Assembly (NCBI GenBank): GCA_964539665.1
Contig: CAZIKB010000017.1
Span: forward strand, 5,650 to 69,649
Reading direction: 5' to 3'
Source: CAZIKB01 sp964539665
GTDB lineage: Bacteria > Zhuqueibacterota > Zhuqueibacteria > Oceanimicrobiales > Oceanimicrobiaceae
DNA: 64,000 bases
The notes below the pieces were generated by a model. That model made no database searches and was not told the origin of the DNA. It saw nothing but the letters and a program-made list of their open reading frames with translations. Below, piece by piece: positions 9,127 to 19,071 of this stretch (position 1 is its first letter; every line of letters begins with the position of its first letter). The translations under genes were made by a program, and so were the position numbers.

Positions 9127-11670
9127 TTACCTGGAGGTCATTTTCTTGTTTTTATTGCCGCTCATTTCTTTTTCGCGGTTCATTTCCACTATATCCACAC
9201 TATCAGCATAATTACCGAGCAGGTGCTTGCAGAAATAGTCGGCCCTGAGCCAGGAAAAGTACTCATTCATATCCCCATAGCCGTGACGCTGGCCTGGAAA
9301 AATGAAAAAATCGAAGCGTTTGTTGGCCTTGATCAGGGCGTTTGCCATCCGTATCGTGCCTCCTGGATGAACGTTATTGTCGATATCGCCAGTGGTAATC
9401 AGCAGGCGTCCTTTCAGGTTTTTGGCAAGCTCGGAATTTTTTTCAATGTCATATTCGAATTTGACATTTCCGTCTTTATCGGTGACTTCCTTTACGCCGT
9501 GATGCTTTTCACTCCACCGGCGGTTGTAAATGTTATTCTCATGATTGCCGGAAGAAGAAACGGCTACTTTGAAAAAGTCGGGGTAGACCAGCATCGCGGC
9601 TGTAGACATGAAGCCGCCGCCGGAATGACCGAATATACCGACTTTCTCAATATCGATGAAAGGATGCCGGTCCGCCAATTGTTCAATCGTGGTCTTTTTG
9701 TCGGCAAGCCCGTAATCACGCAGGTTGCCGTAGCCGTAGTTGTGATACCATTTGGAACGGCTGGGATGTCCTCCCCGGTTGCCCACTGTGACGACGATAA
9801 AACCAAACTGTGCCAGCCGGTCGGTTCGGTCTATTCTGATGGAAAAAGATTTGCTTACCGCCTCGGTCTGAGGTCCCGGGTAGACGTATGCAATAATAGG
9901 GTATTTTTTGGTTTCATCAAAATCGTACGGTTTGTACATGACGCCGTAAAGATCGGTTATTCCGTCATCGGCTTTAACCTTGAAGGTTTCAGGAAATTGA
10001 TAACCAGCCGCTGTAAACAGGGTGAGGTCGACAGTATCCAATTCGAGTATTTTGGCGCCGTTATTATCGCGCAAATCTGCTTTCGGCGCCGTGTTAACTC
10101 TCGAATAATTATTGACAAAAAAGCGGTTGGAATCGCTCATACGTACTGAATAATTGAAATTACCCTGGTTGAGCAGTTTGAGTCCGCTGCCGTTGAAGTT
10201 GACGCGGTAGAGATGCTCGTAATAAGGATCTTCATCCTTTTCGCGGGCATTGGCCGTAAAATAAAGGACTCGATTTTTTGCGTCTATACCCTGAATATCA
10301 TCACAATGGAAGGGGCCTGAAGTGATCTGGTTTTTCAGCTTGCCGTTTTCGTCATAAAGGTAGAAATGAGCCCAGCCATCTCGTTCCGACCAGTGGATGA
10401 GCTCTCTGCCGTTATTCACAAGTCCCAGAGGCCGGGTTTCAATATAGGTGTTGAGCCTTTCTTCAATCAAAACTTTAACCTCGCCGGTTGCGGCGTCGGC
10501 CACGCAGATATCGACACGGTGCATGTCGCGACTGGTGCGGCTGAAATAGAGTTTATCCGGTGTTTCTGCCAACCACAGTCTTGGACTGTTTTCATCGTCT
10601 CGATTACTGGCAAGTTGTGGAGCCGAGATAATGGACACGGTTTGGTCTTTGAACGCATCGGCGTTTACTATGATCTTTTCTTTTGTTTCAAGGTCGAAGA
10701 TCAGGACTTCAGGCTTCGGTGATTCCTTCTCACCTGGCAGATGGTATTTATAAGTCTCTAAAGTAGGCCTGGGATTGGCAACGGAATTGATTACCCAAAG
10801 ATCTTTAACCTTTCGATTATCCGACCGGGTCATGGCGAACTTCTTCGAGTCCCGTGACCAGATTACCCTGACCTGTTTACGCTTGTCCTTGTTTTTTACT
10901 TTATCGACGTTAGTTTCGCCTCGAATCCTGCCCCGGTAACCGTAATTTTCCTCACCATCGGTGGTCAGTTGGTTGTCGACTATGGTGGAGTCTTTCTTGT
11001 CCTTTAGAAACTTTTCATAATTGGCTCTGTCCATCCAATACAGGTTGTAATGCTTTGAATAAACAATGATTGCGCTGTCTGGAGATATGGATGCCCATTT
11101 CGGTTTCTCCTTCGGTTTTTCGTAATCTTCCAGTAAATTTAGTCTGCCAGTGCTCAGGTTATATTCAAAATGGAAGATTTTTTTCTTAGGCTTTTTCTCT
11201 TTTCCTTTTTCCTCATCCTCCTCTTCTTGTTCCATTTCCTCATCCTCGGTATCCTCTTTCTCCTCATCTTGTGAACTTTCTACTTCAAACCGGATCGCTC
11301 TTTCGTTATTCACAAATTTGATTTCCTTGATAGGAAGATGCTTGGCATCATAGGGATCCTTGGTAATTCGCGTAAGCATTACTGCCATTTTCACATTATC
11401 GAAGATCGGTCTTTTTGTTTTCCTGGCTGGATCAACGATATAATGAGTCTTTCCTTCACTGGTTTCATAGGTGTACCAGAAACGATCGCTCAGTTTCAGC
11501 CAGTGTGGATCAACGGAGGTGCTGAAAACCATTTTCTTCAACTTACTCGGAGAAAATTTTTCTGCAAGCTTGTAATTGGCTTTGTTGACTTGTGGGTGTT
11601 GGGCTAATAGATTGCTGGTAACAAACAACAGTGTCAGCAGCATGATGATGAAATTGTGGGTTCGTTTCAT
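9127..11670 (-). CDS. Secreted S9 DPP IV-like peptidase, long paralogue with acidic insert
   Basis: An 847-residue exported serine peptidase, paralogous to the one at 1459-3774. Residues 1-24 are a signal peptide ending in LLAQ. The DPPIV_N beta-propeller occupies roughly 40-560 and the alpha/beta hydrolase follows. The triad is Ser683 (GHSGGG), Asp764 (GDIDNNVH) and His796 (QRHGYGD). Both paralogues share the ERDGW..YLYD..GKLKNQIT blade and the NYSRV..APK stretch, so they arose from one ancestor. This copy has an extra charged insert at about 134-165 (runs of E/D followed by KEKKPKKK) within the propeller that the shorter one lacks. Likely role: periplasmic or surface peptide degradation. 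Confidence 0.88.
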   Translation of the reverse strand: MKRTHNFIIMLLTLLFVTSNLLAQHPQVNKANYKLAEKFSPSKLKKMVFSTSVDPHWLKLSDRFWYTYETSEGKTHYIVDPARKTKRPIFDNVKMAVMLTRITKDPYDAKHLPIKEIKFVNNERAIRFEVESSQDEEKEDTEDEEMEQEEEDEEKGKEKKPKKKIFHFEYNLSTGRLNLLEDYEKPKEKPKWASISPDSAIIVYSKHYNLYWMDRANYEKFLKDKKDSTIVDNQLTTDGEENYGYRGRIRGETNVDKVKNKDKRKQVRVIWSRDSKKFAMTRSDNRKVKDLWVINSVANPRPTLETYKYHLPGEKESPKPEVLIFDLETKEKIIVNADAFKDQTVSIISAPQLASNRDDENSPRLWLAETPDKLYFSRTSRDMHRVDICVADAATGEVKVLIEERLNTYIETRPLGLVNNGRELIHWSERDGWAHFYLYDENGKLKNQITSGPFHCDDIQGIDAKNRVLYFTANAREKDEDPYYEHLYRVNFNGSGLKLLNQGNFNYSVRMSDSNRFFVNNYSRVNTAPKADLRDNNGAKILELDTVDLTLFTAAGYQFPETFKVKADDGITDLYGVMYKPYDFDETKKYPIIAYVYPGPQTEAVSKSFSIRIDRTDRLAQFGFIVVTVGNRGGHPSRSKWYHNYGYGNLRDYGLADKKTTIEQLADRHPFIDIEKVGIFGHSGGGFMSTAAMLVYPDFFKVAVSSSGNHENNIYNRRWSEKHHGVKEVTDKDGNVKFEYDIEKNSELAKNLKGRLLITTGDIDNNVHPGGTIRMANALIKANKRFDFFIFPGQRHGYGDMNEYFSWLRADYFCKHLLGNYADSVDIVEMNREKEMSGNKNKKMTSR

Positions 11671-11877
11671 TTTAACTCCCTTCTTATTTTGTAAAATTTA
11701 ACAGTTGATTAGTTTTGCCCGGATTCAGGTGAAAAAGACATTTGGGAAATTTATATGCAAAGCGTTAAAAATATACAGCGGATCTGAAAATCACCTCCTG
11801 ATTAATTTTTAGTTAAAAAACTACCAACCATTTATAACTATCCCAGCAAGCGATAGCGCTGTGCCTAAAGTTTAAAG

Positions 11878-11948
11878 TGCCTGAAATGCCAGAGTAAAAA
11901 GTGATAAAATTAATATTTTATAACACTTTAGTCACTTTAAACTTTTGT
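11878..11948. repeat. Dispersed 70-bp repeat, copy 1 (second copy at 39830-39901)
   Basis: GCCTGAAATGCC..GTAAAAAGTGATAAAAT..AATATTTTA..CACTTTAGTCACTTTAAACTTTT aligns almost base for base with 39830-39901 over about 70 bp. Internally AAAGTG and CACTTT motifs are inverted, so it can form a hairpin. Otherwise the 408-bp interval 11671-12078 holds nothing I recognise. Confidence 0.6.
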
Positions 11949-12078
11949 ATTCGATACAACAGGCAAAAACATTTTTTGTAATGTGCAAAACATTTTTTAA
12001 AGAATCAAGGAATTCCTCAGGCCATTTGGGTGGGATCTGATGGTTTGGTCTGAAGCCGTTTCCATGCTATTTATCTGC

Positions 12079-12609
12079 TTATAATTGCATTGAAAATAGT
12101 AAGGCTCTATTTTCAAAACCCATCAGTTCATAACACTTGTGAGCATCCTCACGATGGAACGCTGAATCTAATTCGATCCTTTGACAGCCATTTTTCCGGG
12201 CAATCTTTATGATTTGTGTAAGTAATTTTGAGCCAGTTCCCTGGCCTCTATAATGCTCATTAACGACTAATTCGTCAATGTGTCCAAAGTGGCCTTGCTG
12301 CCAAAGATTGTTTTTTACGGTGAGCGAACAGAATCCGCTAACACGGGCGCCAACTGTTGCACAAATATAATCTTGAGACTGGGAGTCGAGTCCACCTGTT
12401 TCGATATCAACATTAGAAGTTATAGATGCACCTTTTCCTAAAGAAATGATTGAACGGTGATTAGCTGGTAAATGTTTTTCTTTCATGATATAGACAGTAC
12501 ACCAATAATCCAAATCATTAATAAGTGTAAATGCAGGGATTGTCTTCTGTTCAATTCTACTATTAGATACATTTTCAACAACAATAGAAACAATTAGTGG
12601 GGTATCCAT
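12079..12609 (-). CDS. GNAT-family N-acetyltransferase
   Basis: A 176-residue protein. The C-terminal half (about 85-176) is a GNAT domain: HIDELVVNEHYRGQGTGSKLL carries the acetyl-CoA-binding R/Q-x-x-G-x-G/A loop, followed by the IELDSAFHREDAHKCYELMGF beta-alpha-beta end typical of the family. The first 75 residues do not match anything I recognise, and a methionine at position 42 (MKEKHLPANH) is a possible alternative start, though that would leave an incomplete first part of the fold. Acetyl acceptor unknown. It stands alone, with repeats on its 3' side. Confidence 0.72.
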   Translation of the reverse strand: MDTPLIVSIVVENVSNSRIEQKTIPAFTLINDLDYWCTVYIMKEKHLPANHRSIISLGKGASITSNVDIETGGLDSQSQDYICATVGARVSGFCSLTVKNNLWQQGHFGHIDELVVNEHYRGQGTGSKLLTQIIKIARKNGCQRIELDSAFHREDAHKCYELMGFENRALLFSMQL

Positions 12610-12759
12610 TGAAGAAGAAAAGGCCGACTTTTCTATATTTATTCAGAGCTTGCCAAATTTATCGCACTCATTAGAAGATTCATTTTAAATAAAATACTAT
12701 CGGAAATTTGATAAATTATCAGATTTCTGAGAGATAAAAAATGCTCCCCCAATAATCAA

Positions 12760-13401
12760 TTAGTATGAAGATAATTCCTTCGATTCTTTGAGCTGCTTAG
12801 CTCTTTTTTTTATTGCCTGAAGAATAAGAGGAAGGTCATTTTTTTGAACATGACGAATGAAAGCTTGAGGAGCAAAAAATTTAGGCTTAATTTCAGCTTG
12901 ATAAGTCAGCAGTGTTCCGGTGGTTTCTGGATCATATTCCAGGAGCCATTCCCCTCTAAATACTTTGAAATCACCGCTTACTTTTTCAAAGTTAATTCGC
13001 TGCAAATATTCCTCGTGTACTTTCATTTTAATGCGAGCAGTCTTCTGAAATATCGATATCCCGGTTCGTCCAATCTGTTTGATTATTTTCTCATTACCTT
13101 TCTCTTCAAGTACTTCACTTCGTAACATCTTAGGAATAAAACGATGCAGGTTATCATAATCCGTTAAAACAGACCAGACATCTTGTGGCTGACAACCAAT
13201 GAAAATTGTACCAGTGACACCAACAATCTTATCTTCTAAATCTGCCAGTGCAATAATGACATCACCATTCAGTAATTTCTCCTTGTTTGATGCTGACATT
13301 TTTCGAGATAAAGTACCTGAGTCTGTAATAGCAATCGATGTGTGCAGTAATAAAAATACTATGGTAAACAAAGCATTTATTTTGACCTCTCTTCTTTTCA
13401 T
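12760..13401 (-). CDS. Exported START/SRPBCC (polyketide cyclase / COQ10-like) protein
   Basis: A 213-residue protein with an N-terminal hydrophobic segment (about 9-26) that looks like a signal peptide. The SRPBCC helix-grip fold runs from about 50 to 205: VWSVLTDYDNLHRFIPKM is the hallmark helix after the first strand, and later strands alternate in the family pattern (GEWLLEYDPETTGTLLTYQAEI). Members bind lipids, quinones or other hydrophobic ligands; the specific ligand is unknown. Export is unusual for this fold in bacteria but is often seen in secreted COQ10-like proteins. No operon partner is evident. Confidence 0.7.
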   Translation of the reverse strand: MKRREVKINALFTIVFLLLHTSIAITDSGTLSRKMSASNKEKLLNGDVIIALADLEDKIVGVTGTIFIGCQPQDVWSVLTDYDNLHRFIPKMLRSEVLEEKGNEKIIKQIGRTGISIFQKTARIKMKVHEEYLQRINFEKVSGDFKVFRGEWLLEYDPETTGTLLTYQAEIKPKFFAPQAFIRHVQKNDLPLILQAIKKRAKQLKESKELSSY

Positions 13402-13527
13402 TTCTATACTTTGGGTTTATTAAAATTTGCGTACTAACAATCATCCGCTTATACTATAAATCTTAAATGAAATTTAGTAAGGTTTTATTCCCTGTTATCA
13501 AAATATGTTCTTTATTAAACGCTCTGT

Positions 13528-13815
13528 TTATAATGGTTGCAAACCTGCCAAAAACTGGATTTCAGACTTTCCGTCACTAACCTGCTGGTCATGATCAAAA
13601 GCATGCTTTTGTCCAACACTGGCGAAAACCGATAATTTCTCCAAAAGCATAACACCTGCAATCAATCTTGCTTGAAACATGTTTTGATTTTTAATGCCCT
13701 TATCCGTTTCAAAAAGCTACTTATTATCAACAACATAACTCCCTATATCGAAATCAAAGAAATACTTATTTTGAACAGAAAAATGCAGTCCCATAGTGTA
13801 TCCAAATGAAAATAA
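13528..13815 (-). pseudogene. Outer-membrane barrel C-terminal remnant with in-frame TAG
   Basis: Directly after the stop of the RND pump, a frame on the same strand reads ELFSFGYTMGLHF and FFDFDIGSYVV. It is then cut by TAG at 13717-13719 and continues with MFQARLIAGVMLLEKLSVFASVG before TAA at 13528. Alternating hydrophobic strands and the aromatic-rich pattern resemble the last strands of an outer-membrane beta-barrel. No start codon or 5' half exists, so it is a remnant, possibly of a further barrel gene once at the end of the efflux operon. Confidence 0.5.
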
Positions 13816-13816
13816 T

Positions 13817-16800
13817 TCACTTACTTCTCATGAAAATCTTGCTTAAATCATGCCCGATCGTATAGAGACATGGGACTAAAACCAGAGTAAGCGGTGTGGC
13901 AAACACCAGGCCCCAACCCAACGCCAATGCCATGGGAGCCATAAAAGTCGCCGTACCACCAAGACCGTAAGCTAATGGTAAAAGGGCAGCAACGGTTGTA
14001 AGCGTTGTCATGATGATGGCACGCAAACGGTCAGCAGTTCCTTCAGCGACAATATCCCGAATGTTTGCATCAGGTTTCTTACGCTTTTGTTCGTTGATAT
14101 GATTGACCAGGACAAGCGAATCATTCACAACTACGCCGGACAGACCGATGATGCCCATAATTGCCACAAAACTAAACGGTTCTCCATGAAACGCAAAAGC
14201 AAAGATGACGCCGGTAATCCCAAATGGTATCGCCAGCATGACCAGGAATGGTTGGGTCATGGAGTTAAACAGTAGCACCAAAAGAAAATACACGCCAACC
14301 ACCGCGATGATCAGAGTACGGAAAAGACCTGCCATCGACTTCTCGGTTTCAAAAATTTCACCCCCCAATCCAATGCGTACGCCGGGCCAATCCCGATCCA
14401 CGTTGAAGTGGTTGAGTACGGCCTCGTTAACTTCCAATGGCGTAATTGCGTCCTGTTCGATATCAGCTTCAATGGTTATGGTACGTTCCCCGTCCAGGTG
14501 CCGAAAATCAGATTGACCGGGCCCTGATTTGAGATAGGCGATCTCACTCAAAGGAATGAGTCGTCCCTGGCGGTTCGGAATCAGAAGTTTATTCAGATAA
14601 CTCAAACGCTTGCGGGCTTTTTCCTCAATCATCACCCGGAAATCGACATCTTCATCGCCATAGCGCAAACTGGTAATGACTTCACCGTCGTAAGCAATTC
14701 GGACGTTCTGTGCAACGTCAGCTACCGTCAGTCCCAATCGTGCAAGTTTAGCATAGTTGATTTTAATCTCCACCTGCCCTTTTCCACCTTTGTCATCCCG
14801 GGTAATATCTTTCACACCTGCGATACTGCCCATGAATGCTTCCACAGAATCCGCTAATTGGCTTCTCAGCAAATCATTTGAGCCGATGATCTGTAAACTG
14901 ATAGGTTTACCCACTGGCGGACCGCCTGTTGAGATTAAATAGATAATCTTGCCATGATCCTCGAGTTCATCCGTTTTTTGACGCAATGCTGCAACAATTT
15001 CGTCGGCTGTTCTTGAACGTTCGGCATAAGGGGTGAGGTTTACCGTTAAATATGCATAATTTTCACTCTCGGCATTAATAAATGGATTTGTGCCAATCCT
15101 TGTGGTATAAGACGCTAACTCATCTTCCGAAAGCTCTGCCACTATTTTTTCGATAGCTTTTGTCCTCTCTGAAGTAGTTTGCAATGGCGTACCAATGGGC
15201 AACTCCGTGCCGATATTAAACTCATCTGCCATTTCAGATGGAAAAAGAATGAATTTTATGTAGTTACCAGCATACCAGACTGAAACTGCAAGTAAGAAAA
15301 TAAATACCACCACAAAAACATAACGCAACTTCAACAGATGGAATAAAAGTCGCTGGTATCCATCCCGCAATCGATTGAACCATTTACGACCAGCCGCCCC
15401 TGCCGAGGCTTTACTTAATCCGGGCGCTAAATGAGCAGGTAGTGCCACCATGGCTTCTACCAACGAAATGAACAGAGCTAAACTGATGGCTAATGGGATT
15501 GGGATAATGTATTTACCAAAAACACCCGGCATGAAAAACATAGGTGCAAAAACCAGAAATGTCGTGAGAATGGTCGTCAAGACCGGACGGAAAACTTCAT
15601 GTATTCCATTGGTAGCGGCCTCAAGAGGAGAATCTCCAAGTTCCCGTCGTCGCGAGATATTTTCTGCAATGATTATGGCATCGTCCACAATGATTCCGAT
15701 CACTAAAATCATGCCGGTGAGCGTAATCGTATCCAGGTACATGCCAAATAGAGGCAATAGAAAAATCGTGCCCAACATCGCCACAGGGATACCCATGGCA
15801 ACCCAAAAGGCGGTGCGAAAACTGAGAAAGATTGGCAAAAGCAAAACTACGAGAACCAATCCAATCACGCCATTATTCAGTACGACTTCAAAACTATTGC
15901 GGACAATTCGAGAAAGATCGTTGGAATAGAGTACCTGTACAGTTTCTGGAAGATTTTCGTTTTCCTTGTCGATGAGTTCTTTGATGGCGTCACTGGTGCG
16001 AACCACATCCGCAGATTTGCTTATAAAAACCAGAAAAGAAATGGCCGGCTCACCATTAATCCGGGATAGCAGCCTCTCATCCTCAAATTCATCTTTGATT
16101 ATTGCGAGGTCTTTAACTTTAATAAGCGGACCTTCAAAAGTAGAACGGACGATGACATCGCCCACTTCTCTGGGATCGCGGAATTGCGCCAGCGTGACTA
16201 AATCTTTTTCACTGGTGTATGATTCAAAGGATCCGGTGGTGCCGCGAATGTTGCGACGCTGGATCGCACTGATGATTTCACGCATTGGGATTTGATACTG
16301 CTCCACAGCTTGTGGCGAAACCTCCACCCTGATTTCCCGGGCGCGATAACCGAATCTCTCCAGACGCGACACACCTGCAACATTTTTCAGTTTCTTTTCA
16401 AAAATGCGCGCAAATTCTCTTAATTGCTTGTAAGGAACCTCTCCGGAAAGCCCAACTTCAATGATTGGCTGGTCGGTTGAGCTGGGTTCTGTGACCAGGG
16501 GAGAATCCGCGACTTCCACCGGGAAATCAGTCACCCGGCCTACTGCTTCTCGAACCTCTGTTTTAATTTTATCCTGATCACTGGCATCAATTTCGAGAAA
16601 TACCTGGATAATTGAAACATTCTCCATAGAAATAGAAGTCATGCGCTCAATGCCGGTGAGGCTTTTTAACTCTTCCTCAATTTTATTGGTAACGTTGAGC
16701 TCCACATCTTCTGGTGAAGCGCCCGGATAGCGGGTTTGAATGATCATAACGCCAAAATCAACCTGGGGATAGATGTCGCGTTTTATGCCAATCAGGGTAC

Positions 16801-16882
16801 TGAGACCCAACATGATAATCATCACAGTTATGAGTGTCGCCAGTATATGGCGCTCAGCGAAAAAGCGAAAAAATGATTTCAT
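13817..16882 (-). CDS. RND-family efflux pump permease (AcrB-like)
   Basis: A 1021-residue inner-membrane proton-driven exporter. It has the usual RND plan: a first transmembrane helix, a periplasmic porter domain (EIRVEVSPQAVEQYQIPMREI), helices TM2-6, a second porter domain and TM7-12. The TM4 proton-relay pair is D400-D401 in GIIVDDAIIIAENI. The Y-P-x-V-D-F segment after TM1 and YPGASPEDVE are family hallmarks. The length is typical. It is the last intact gene of a minus-strand operon with a TolC-family gene and a sensor kinase; only 34 bp separate it from the kinase gene. No periplasmic adaptor (HlyD/AcrA) gene is present in the operon. Substrate not inferable. Confidence 0.9.
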   Translation of the reverse strand: MKSFFRFFAERHILATLITVMIIMLGLSTLIGIKRDIYPQVDFGVMIIQTRYPGASPEDVELNVTNKIEEELKSLTGIERMTSISMENVSIIQVFLEIDASDQDKIKTEVREAVGRVTDFPVEVADSPLVTEPSSTDQPIIEVGLSGEVPYKQLREFARIFEKKLKNVAGVSRLERFGYRAREIRVEVSPQAVEQYQIPMREIISAIQRRNIRGTTGSFESYTSEKDLVTLAQFRDPREVGDVIVRSTFEGPLIKVKDLAIIKDEFEDERLLSRINGEPAISFLVFISKSADVVRTSDAIKELIDKENENLPETVQVLYSNDLSRIVRNSFEVVLNNGVIGLVLVVLLLPIFLSFRTAFWVAMGIPVAMLGTIFLLPLFGMYLDTITLTGMILVIGIIVDDAIIIAENISRRRELGDSPLEAATNGIHEVFRPVLTTILTTFLVFAPMFFMPGVFGKYIIPIPLAISLALFISLVEAMVALPAHLAPGLSKASAGAAGRKWFNRLRDGYQRLLFHLLKLRYVFVVVFIFLLAVSVWYAGNYIKFILFPSEMADEFNIGTELPIGTPLQTTSERTKAIEKIVAELSEDELASYTTRIGTNPFINAESENYAYLTVNLTPYAERSRTADEIVAALRQKTDELEDHGKIIYLISTGGPPVGKPISLQIIGSNDLLRSQLADSVEAFMGSIAGVKDITRDDKGGKGQVEIKINYAKLARLGLTVADVAQNVRIAYDGEVITSLRYGDEDVDFRVMIEEKARKRLSYLNKLLIPNRQGRLIPLSEIAYLKSGPGQSDFRHLDGERTITIEADIEQDAITPLEVNEAVLNHFNVDRDWPGVRIGLGGEIFETEKSMAGLFRTLIIAVVGVYFLLVLLFNSMTQPFLVMLAIPFGITGVIFAFAFHGEPFSFVAIMGIIGLSGVVVNDSLVLVNHINEQKRKKPDANIRDIVAEGTADRLRAIIMTTLTTVAALLPLAYGLGGTATFMAPMALALGWGLVFATPLTLVLVPCLYTIGHDLSKIFMRSK

Positions 16883-16916
16883 AAATTATAATCTCCAATT
16901 ATCATGCAGAATATTT

Positions 16917-19019
16917 TTACAGGTGATTTTGATTGATAGGTAATGTGATTTTAAACGTTGTTCCTTTCCCGACCTCACTTCCGACTTTGATTTCACCTTT
17001 GTGCCTTTGAATAATATTATAAGCATTTAATAATCCCATACCCATTCCTACTCTTGACTTTTTTGTTGTAAAGCTAAAATCAAAAAGTGTTTTAAGTTTA
17101 TCAGGCGGAATGCCCACTCCCGTATCTGAAATTCTAACTATAATATTTGGTTTATCCGCGAATGTTTTTATGGTCACAGTACCAGTATCTTCAATGGCCT
17201 GAACTGCATTAGTTAATAATGTCATAAATACCTGATTGATTTCTCCGGCATAGCAATAAATTTGAGGAATGTCGCCATATTCTTTAATCACATTTATTCC
17301 TTCTTTAACTTCATGTTCGATTAAAGTCAGGGTACTCTCAATACCTTCGTGAATGTCGACTTTCTTAAATTCAGCTTCATCCAATCTGGCAAAATTTTTC
17401 AGACTGGTTATTGTCCTGCTAATTCTATCACTCGCAGATAATGCCACCCGGCTATTTTCTTCGAGGATATTCAGGGACTTCTGAAAATCGGTGCTATCTT
17501 TAACCACTACAGGTGTTTCACCAGAATGTGGAATCTGCTTCAATTTGTTGACACATCGACTTAATATGTCCATTGTACTTTTTAGCGCGCCAAGCGGATT
17601 ATTTATCTCATGAGCAACGCCGGCAGTAAGTTTTCCAAGAGCCGCTATCTTTTCGGATTGTACAAGTTGTGATTGTGTTGATTTTAATTCTTCCAGAGTA
17701 TTTTCCAGCGTTTCGTTTTTCTGCTTCAGGTCTTGTGTTCGTTCAGTAACTTTAATTTCAAGGCCTTTTGAATATTCTTGTAATTGTTCATGTGCCTCAG
17801 AAAATCGACGTTCCAAAACAATTCCAAGTGTCAAAATAAAAACCAACATGCCCCAGGGATAAATGACTTGTGTCCAGGATGGAATTAATCCAAAACCACC
17901 GCCGATAATATCATAAATACCGAGTAGTGCAAAAACTATAAAACCCACGGTTATGATTCTTGCATCAGTTCTTCCTTTAATAGCAGCAATAATACTGGTA
18001 GTGAGCAAAACGATTAATGTGACAAAAAAAAGGATGAAAAAGAACAGGTTAATTTTTAGCAGCAGTGTAAAAGGAAATAAATCAAGAACCATTATGATTA
18101 AGCTTGTAGCTGCATAAATTAAGTGGATTTGCCATAACCGACGGATAATGGATTTGAAACCAGCGCCAAATATTTGTTCAAAGTACAAACAAAGCCCAAC
18201 AGGCGCTAAGAATATAAATGTATATACTAAAAAAAACAGTTGCTCGGGTATCTTAAAAAACAAGTGTATGATTTTTATAGAATCACTCAGAGCCCAAATT
18301 CCCATACTTATAGCAAATAATCCAAATGCAAAATAGGCTTTTCCTTCATGCTTTTTAATAAAAATCAAAAGCGGAATCATACCTGTAGCAATGAATAAAA
18401 ATCCAAAAATTATAAGTTGAATTCTTTCTTTTAGCATTATTTTAATAAAATCTGAAGACGATCCAATGGATGCCTGCTCAATACCAATGCTTGACGGATC
18501 TTCAGAATAAATTCTAAAAAATAAATATATATTTTGAAATTCAAACGCTATGGGAATCATGTGCCAGAAAGGAATTATGTTATGGTTACTTGGATCAGCC
18601 ATTCCTTCAGTTTGATATATGCGCTGTGCCCCAAGATAGACCTCACAAGCAAATAGAACATTTTCAACGAAAATATGCGGATCCCGCCATTTACCTTCAC
18701 CTAATTTAATTCGCAGCCACAATATTTTTTCTCCATTACGACCTGGCGGATTAAGAATGCCTTTTTTATAAGCAACCGATTTCCATCCATTGCTGGAAGA
18801 ATCCTCGTAAATCCAGACAGGATCCCTCGCATCGTTGAGCGGGGAGTCACCCCAGCGATATTGCCAGCCTTTCGTGAGTTCTGACGGTGGTGGGTTTTGT
18901 GAGAGTTGTGACTGAACCTGAATTGGCGTCACTACTAAAAAATACACATTGAGAACAATAAATAGGAAGGAGGTTTTAGGTAAAATACGGCAACAGGTTG
19001 AACTAAATATTAAGTTCAT
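16917..19019 (-). CDS. 7TMR-DISM sensor histidine kinase
   Basis: A 700-residue membrane kinase. An N-terminal hydrophobic helix (about 17-35) precedes an extracytoplasmic 7TMR-DISM extracellular domain (about 45-195, WLRIKLGEG, VEVYLG-like strands). About seven transmembrane helices span 200-402, followed by a coiled coil (405-455). The kinase core begins at the H-box AHEINNPLGALK with His470. The N-box is NQVFMTLLTNAVQAI, the G1-box DTGVGIPP and the G2-box GMGMGLLNAYNI. No receiver domain is attached and no response regulator gene is nearby. It sits between the TolC-family gene and the RND pump gene, in the slot usually taken by an adaptor, so it probably senses the substrate or membrane state linked to export. 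It may equally regulate something elsewhere. Confidence 0.85.
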   Translation of the reverse strand: MNLIFSSTCCRILPKTSFLFIVLNVYFLVVTPIQVQSQLSQNPPPSELTKGWQYRWGDSPLNDARDPVWIYEDSSSNGWKSVAYKKGILNPPGRNGEKILWLRIKLGEGKWRDPHIFVENVLFACEVYLGAQRIYQTEGMADPSNHNIIPFWHMIPIAFEFQNIYLFFRIYSEDPSSIGIEQASIGSSSDFIKIMLKERIQLIIFGFLFIATGMIPLLIFIKKHEGKAYFAFGLFAISMGIWALSDSIKIIHLFFKIPEQLFFLVYTFIFLAPVGLCLYFEQIFGAGFKSIIRRLWQIHLIYAATSLIIMVLDLFPFTLLLKINLFFFILFFVTLIVLLTTSIIAAIKGRTDARIITVGFIVFALLGIYDIIGGGFGLIPSWTQVIYPWGMLVFILTLGIVLERRFSEAHEQLQEYSKGLEIKVTERTQDLKQKNETLENTLEELKSTQSQLVQSEKIAALGKLTAGVAHEINNPLGALKSTMDILSRCVNKLKQIPHSGETPVVVKDSTDFQKSLNILEENSRVALSASDRISRTITSLKNFARLDEAEFKKVDIHEGIESTLTLIEHEVKEGINVIKEYGDIPQIYCYAGEINQVFMTLLTNAVQAIEDTGTVTIKTFADKPNIIVRISDTGVGIPPDKLKTLFDFSFTTKKSRVGMGMGLLNAYNIIQRHKGEIKVGSEVGKGTTFKITLPINQNHL

Positions 19020-19071
19020 TTTCGTATTTCCTTAATAAAGTGCTCTTCAATGCACCAATAAAAAGTTACAT

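Noticed and set aside
9223..10149. Long open frame (308 codons) on the plus strand inside the second S9 peptidase gene
   Set aside because: It is antisense to a peptidase with full catalytic triad and propeller; its translation shows no family features and no ribosome binding site.
12789..12810. GAGCT-GCTT-AGCTC followed by T-run resembling a plus-strand terminator
   Set aside because: It lies within the START-like gene on the minus strand and encodes its lysine-rich end; no plus-strand gene precedes it.
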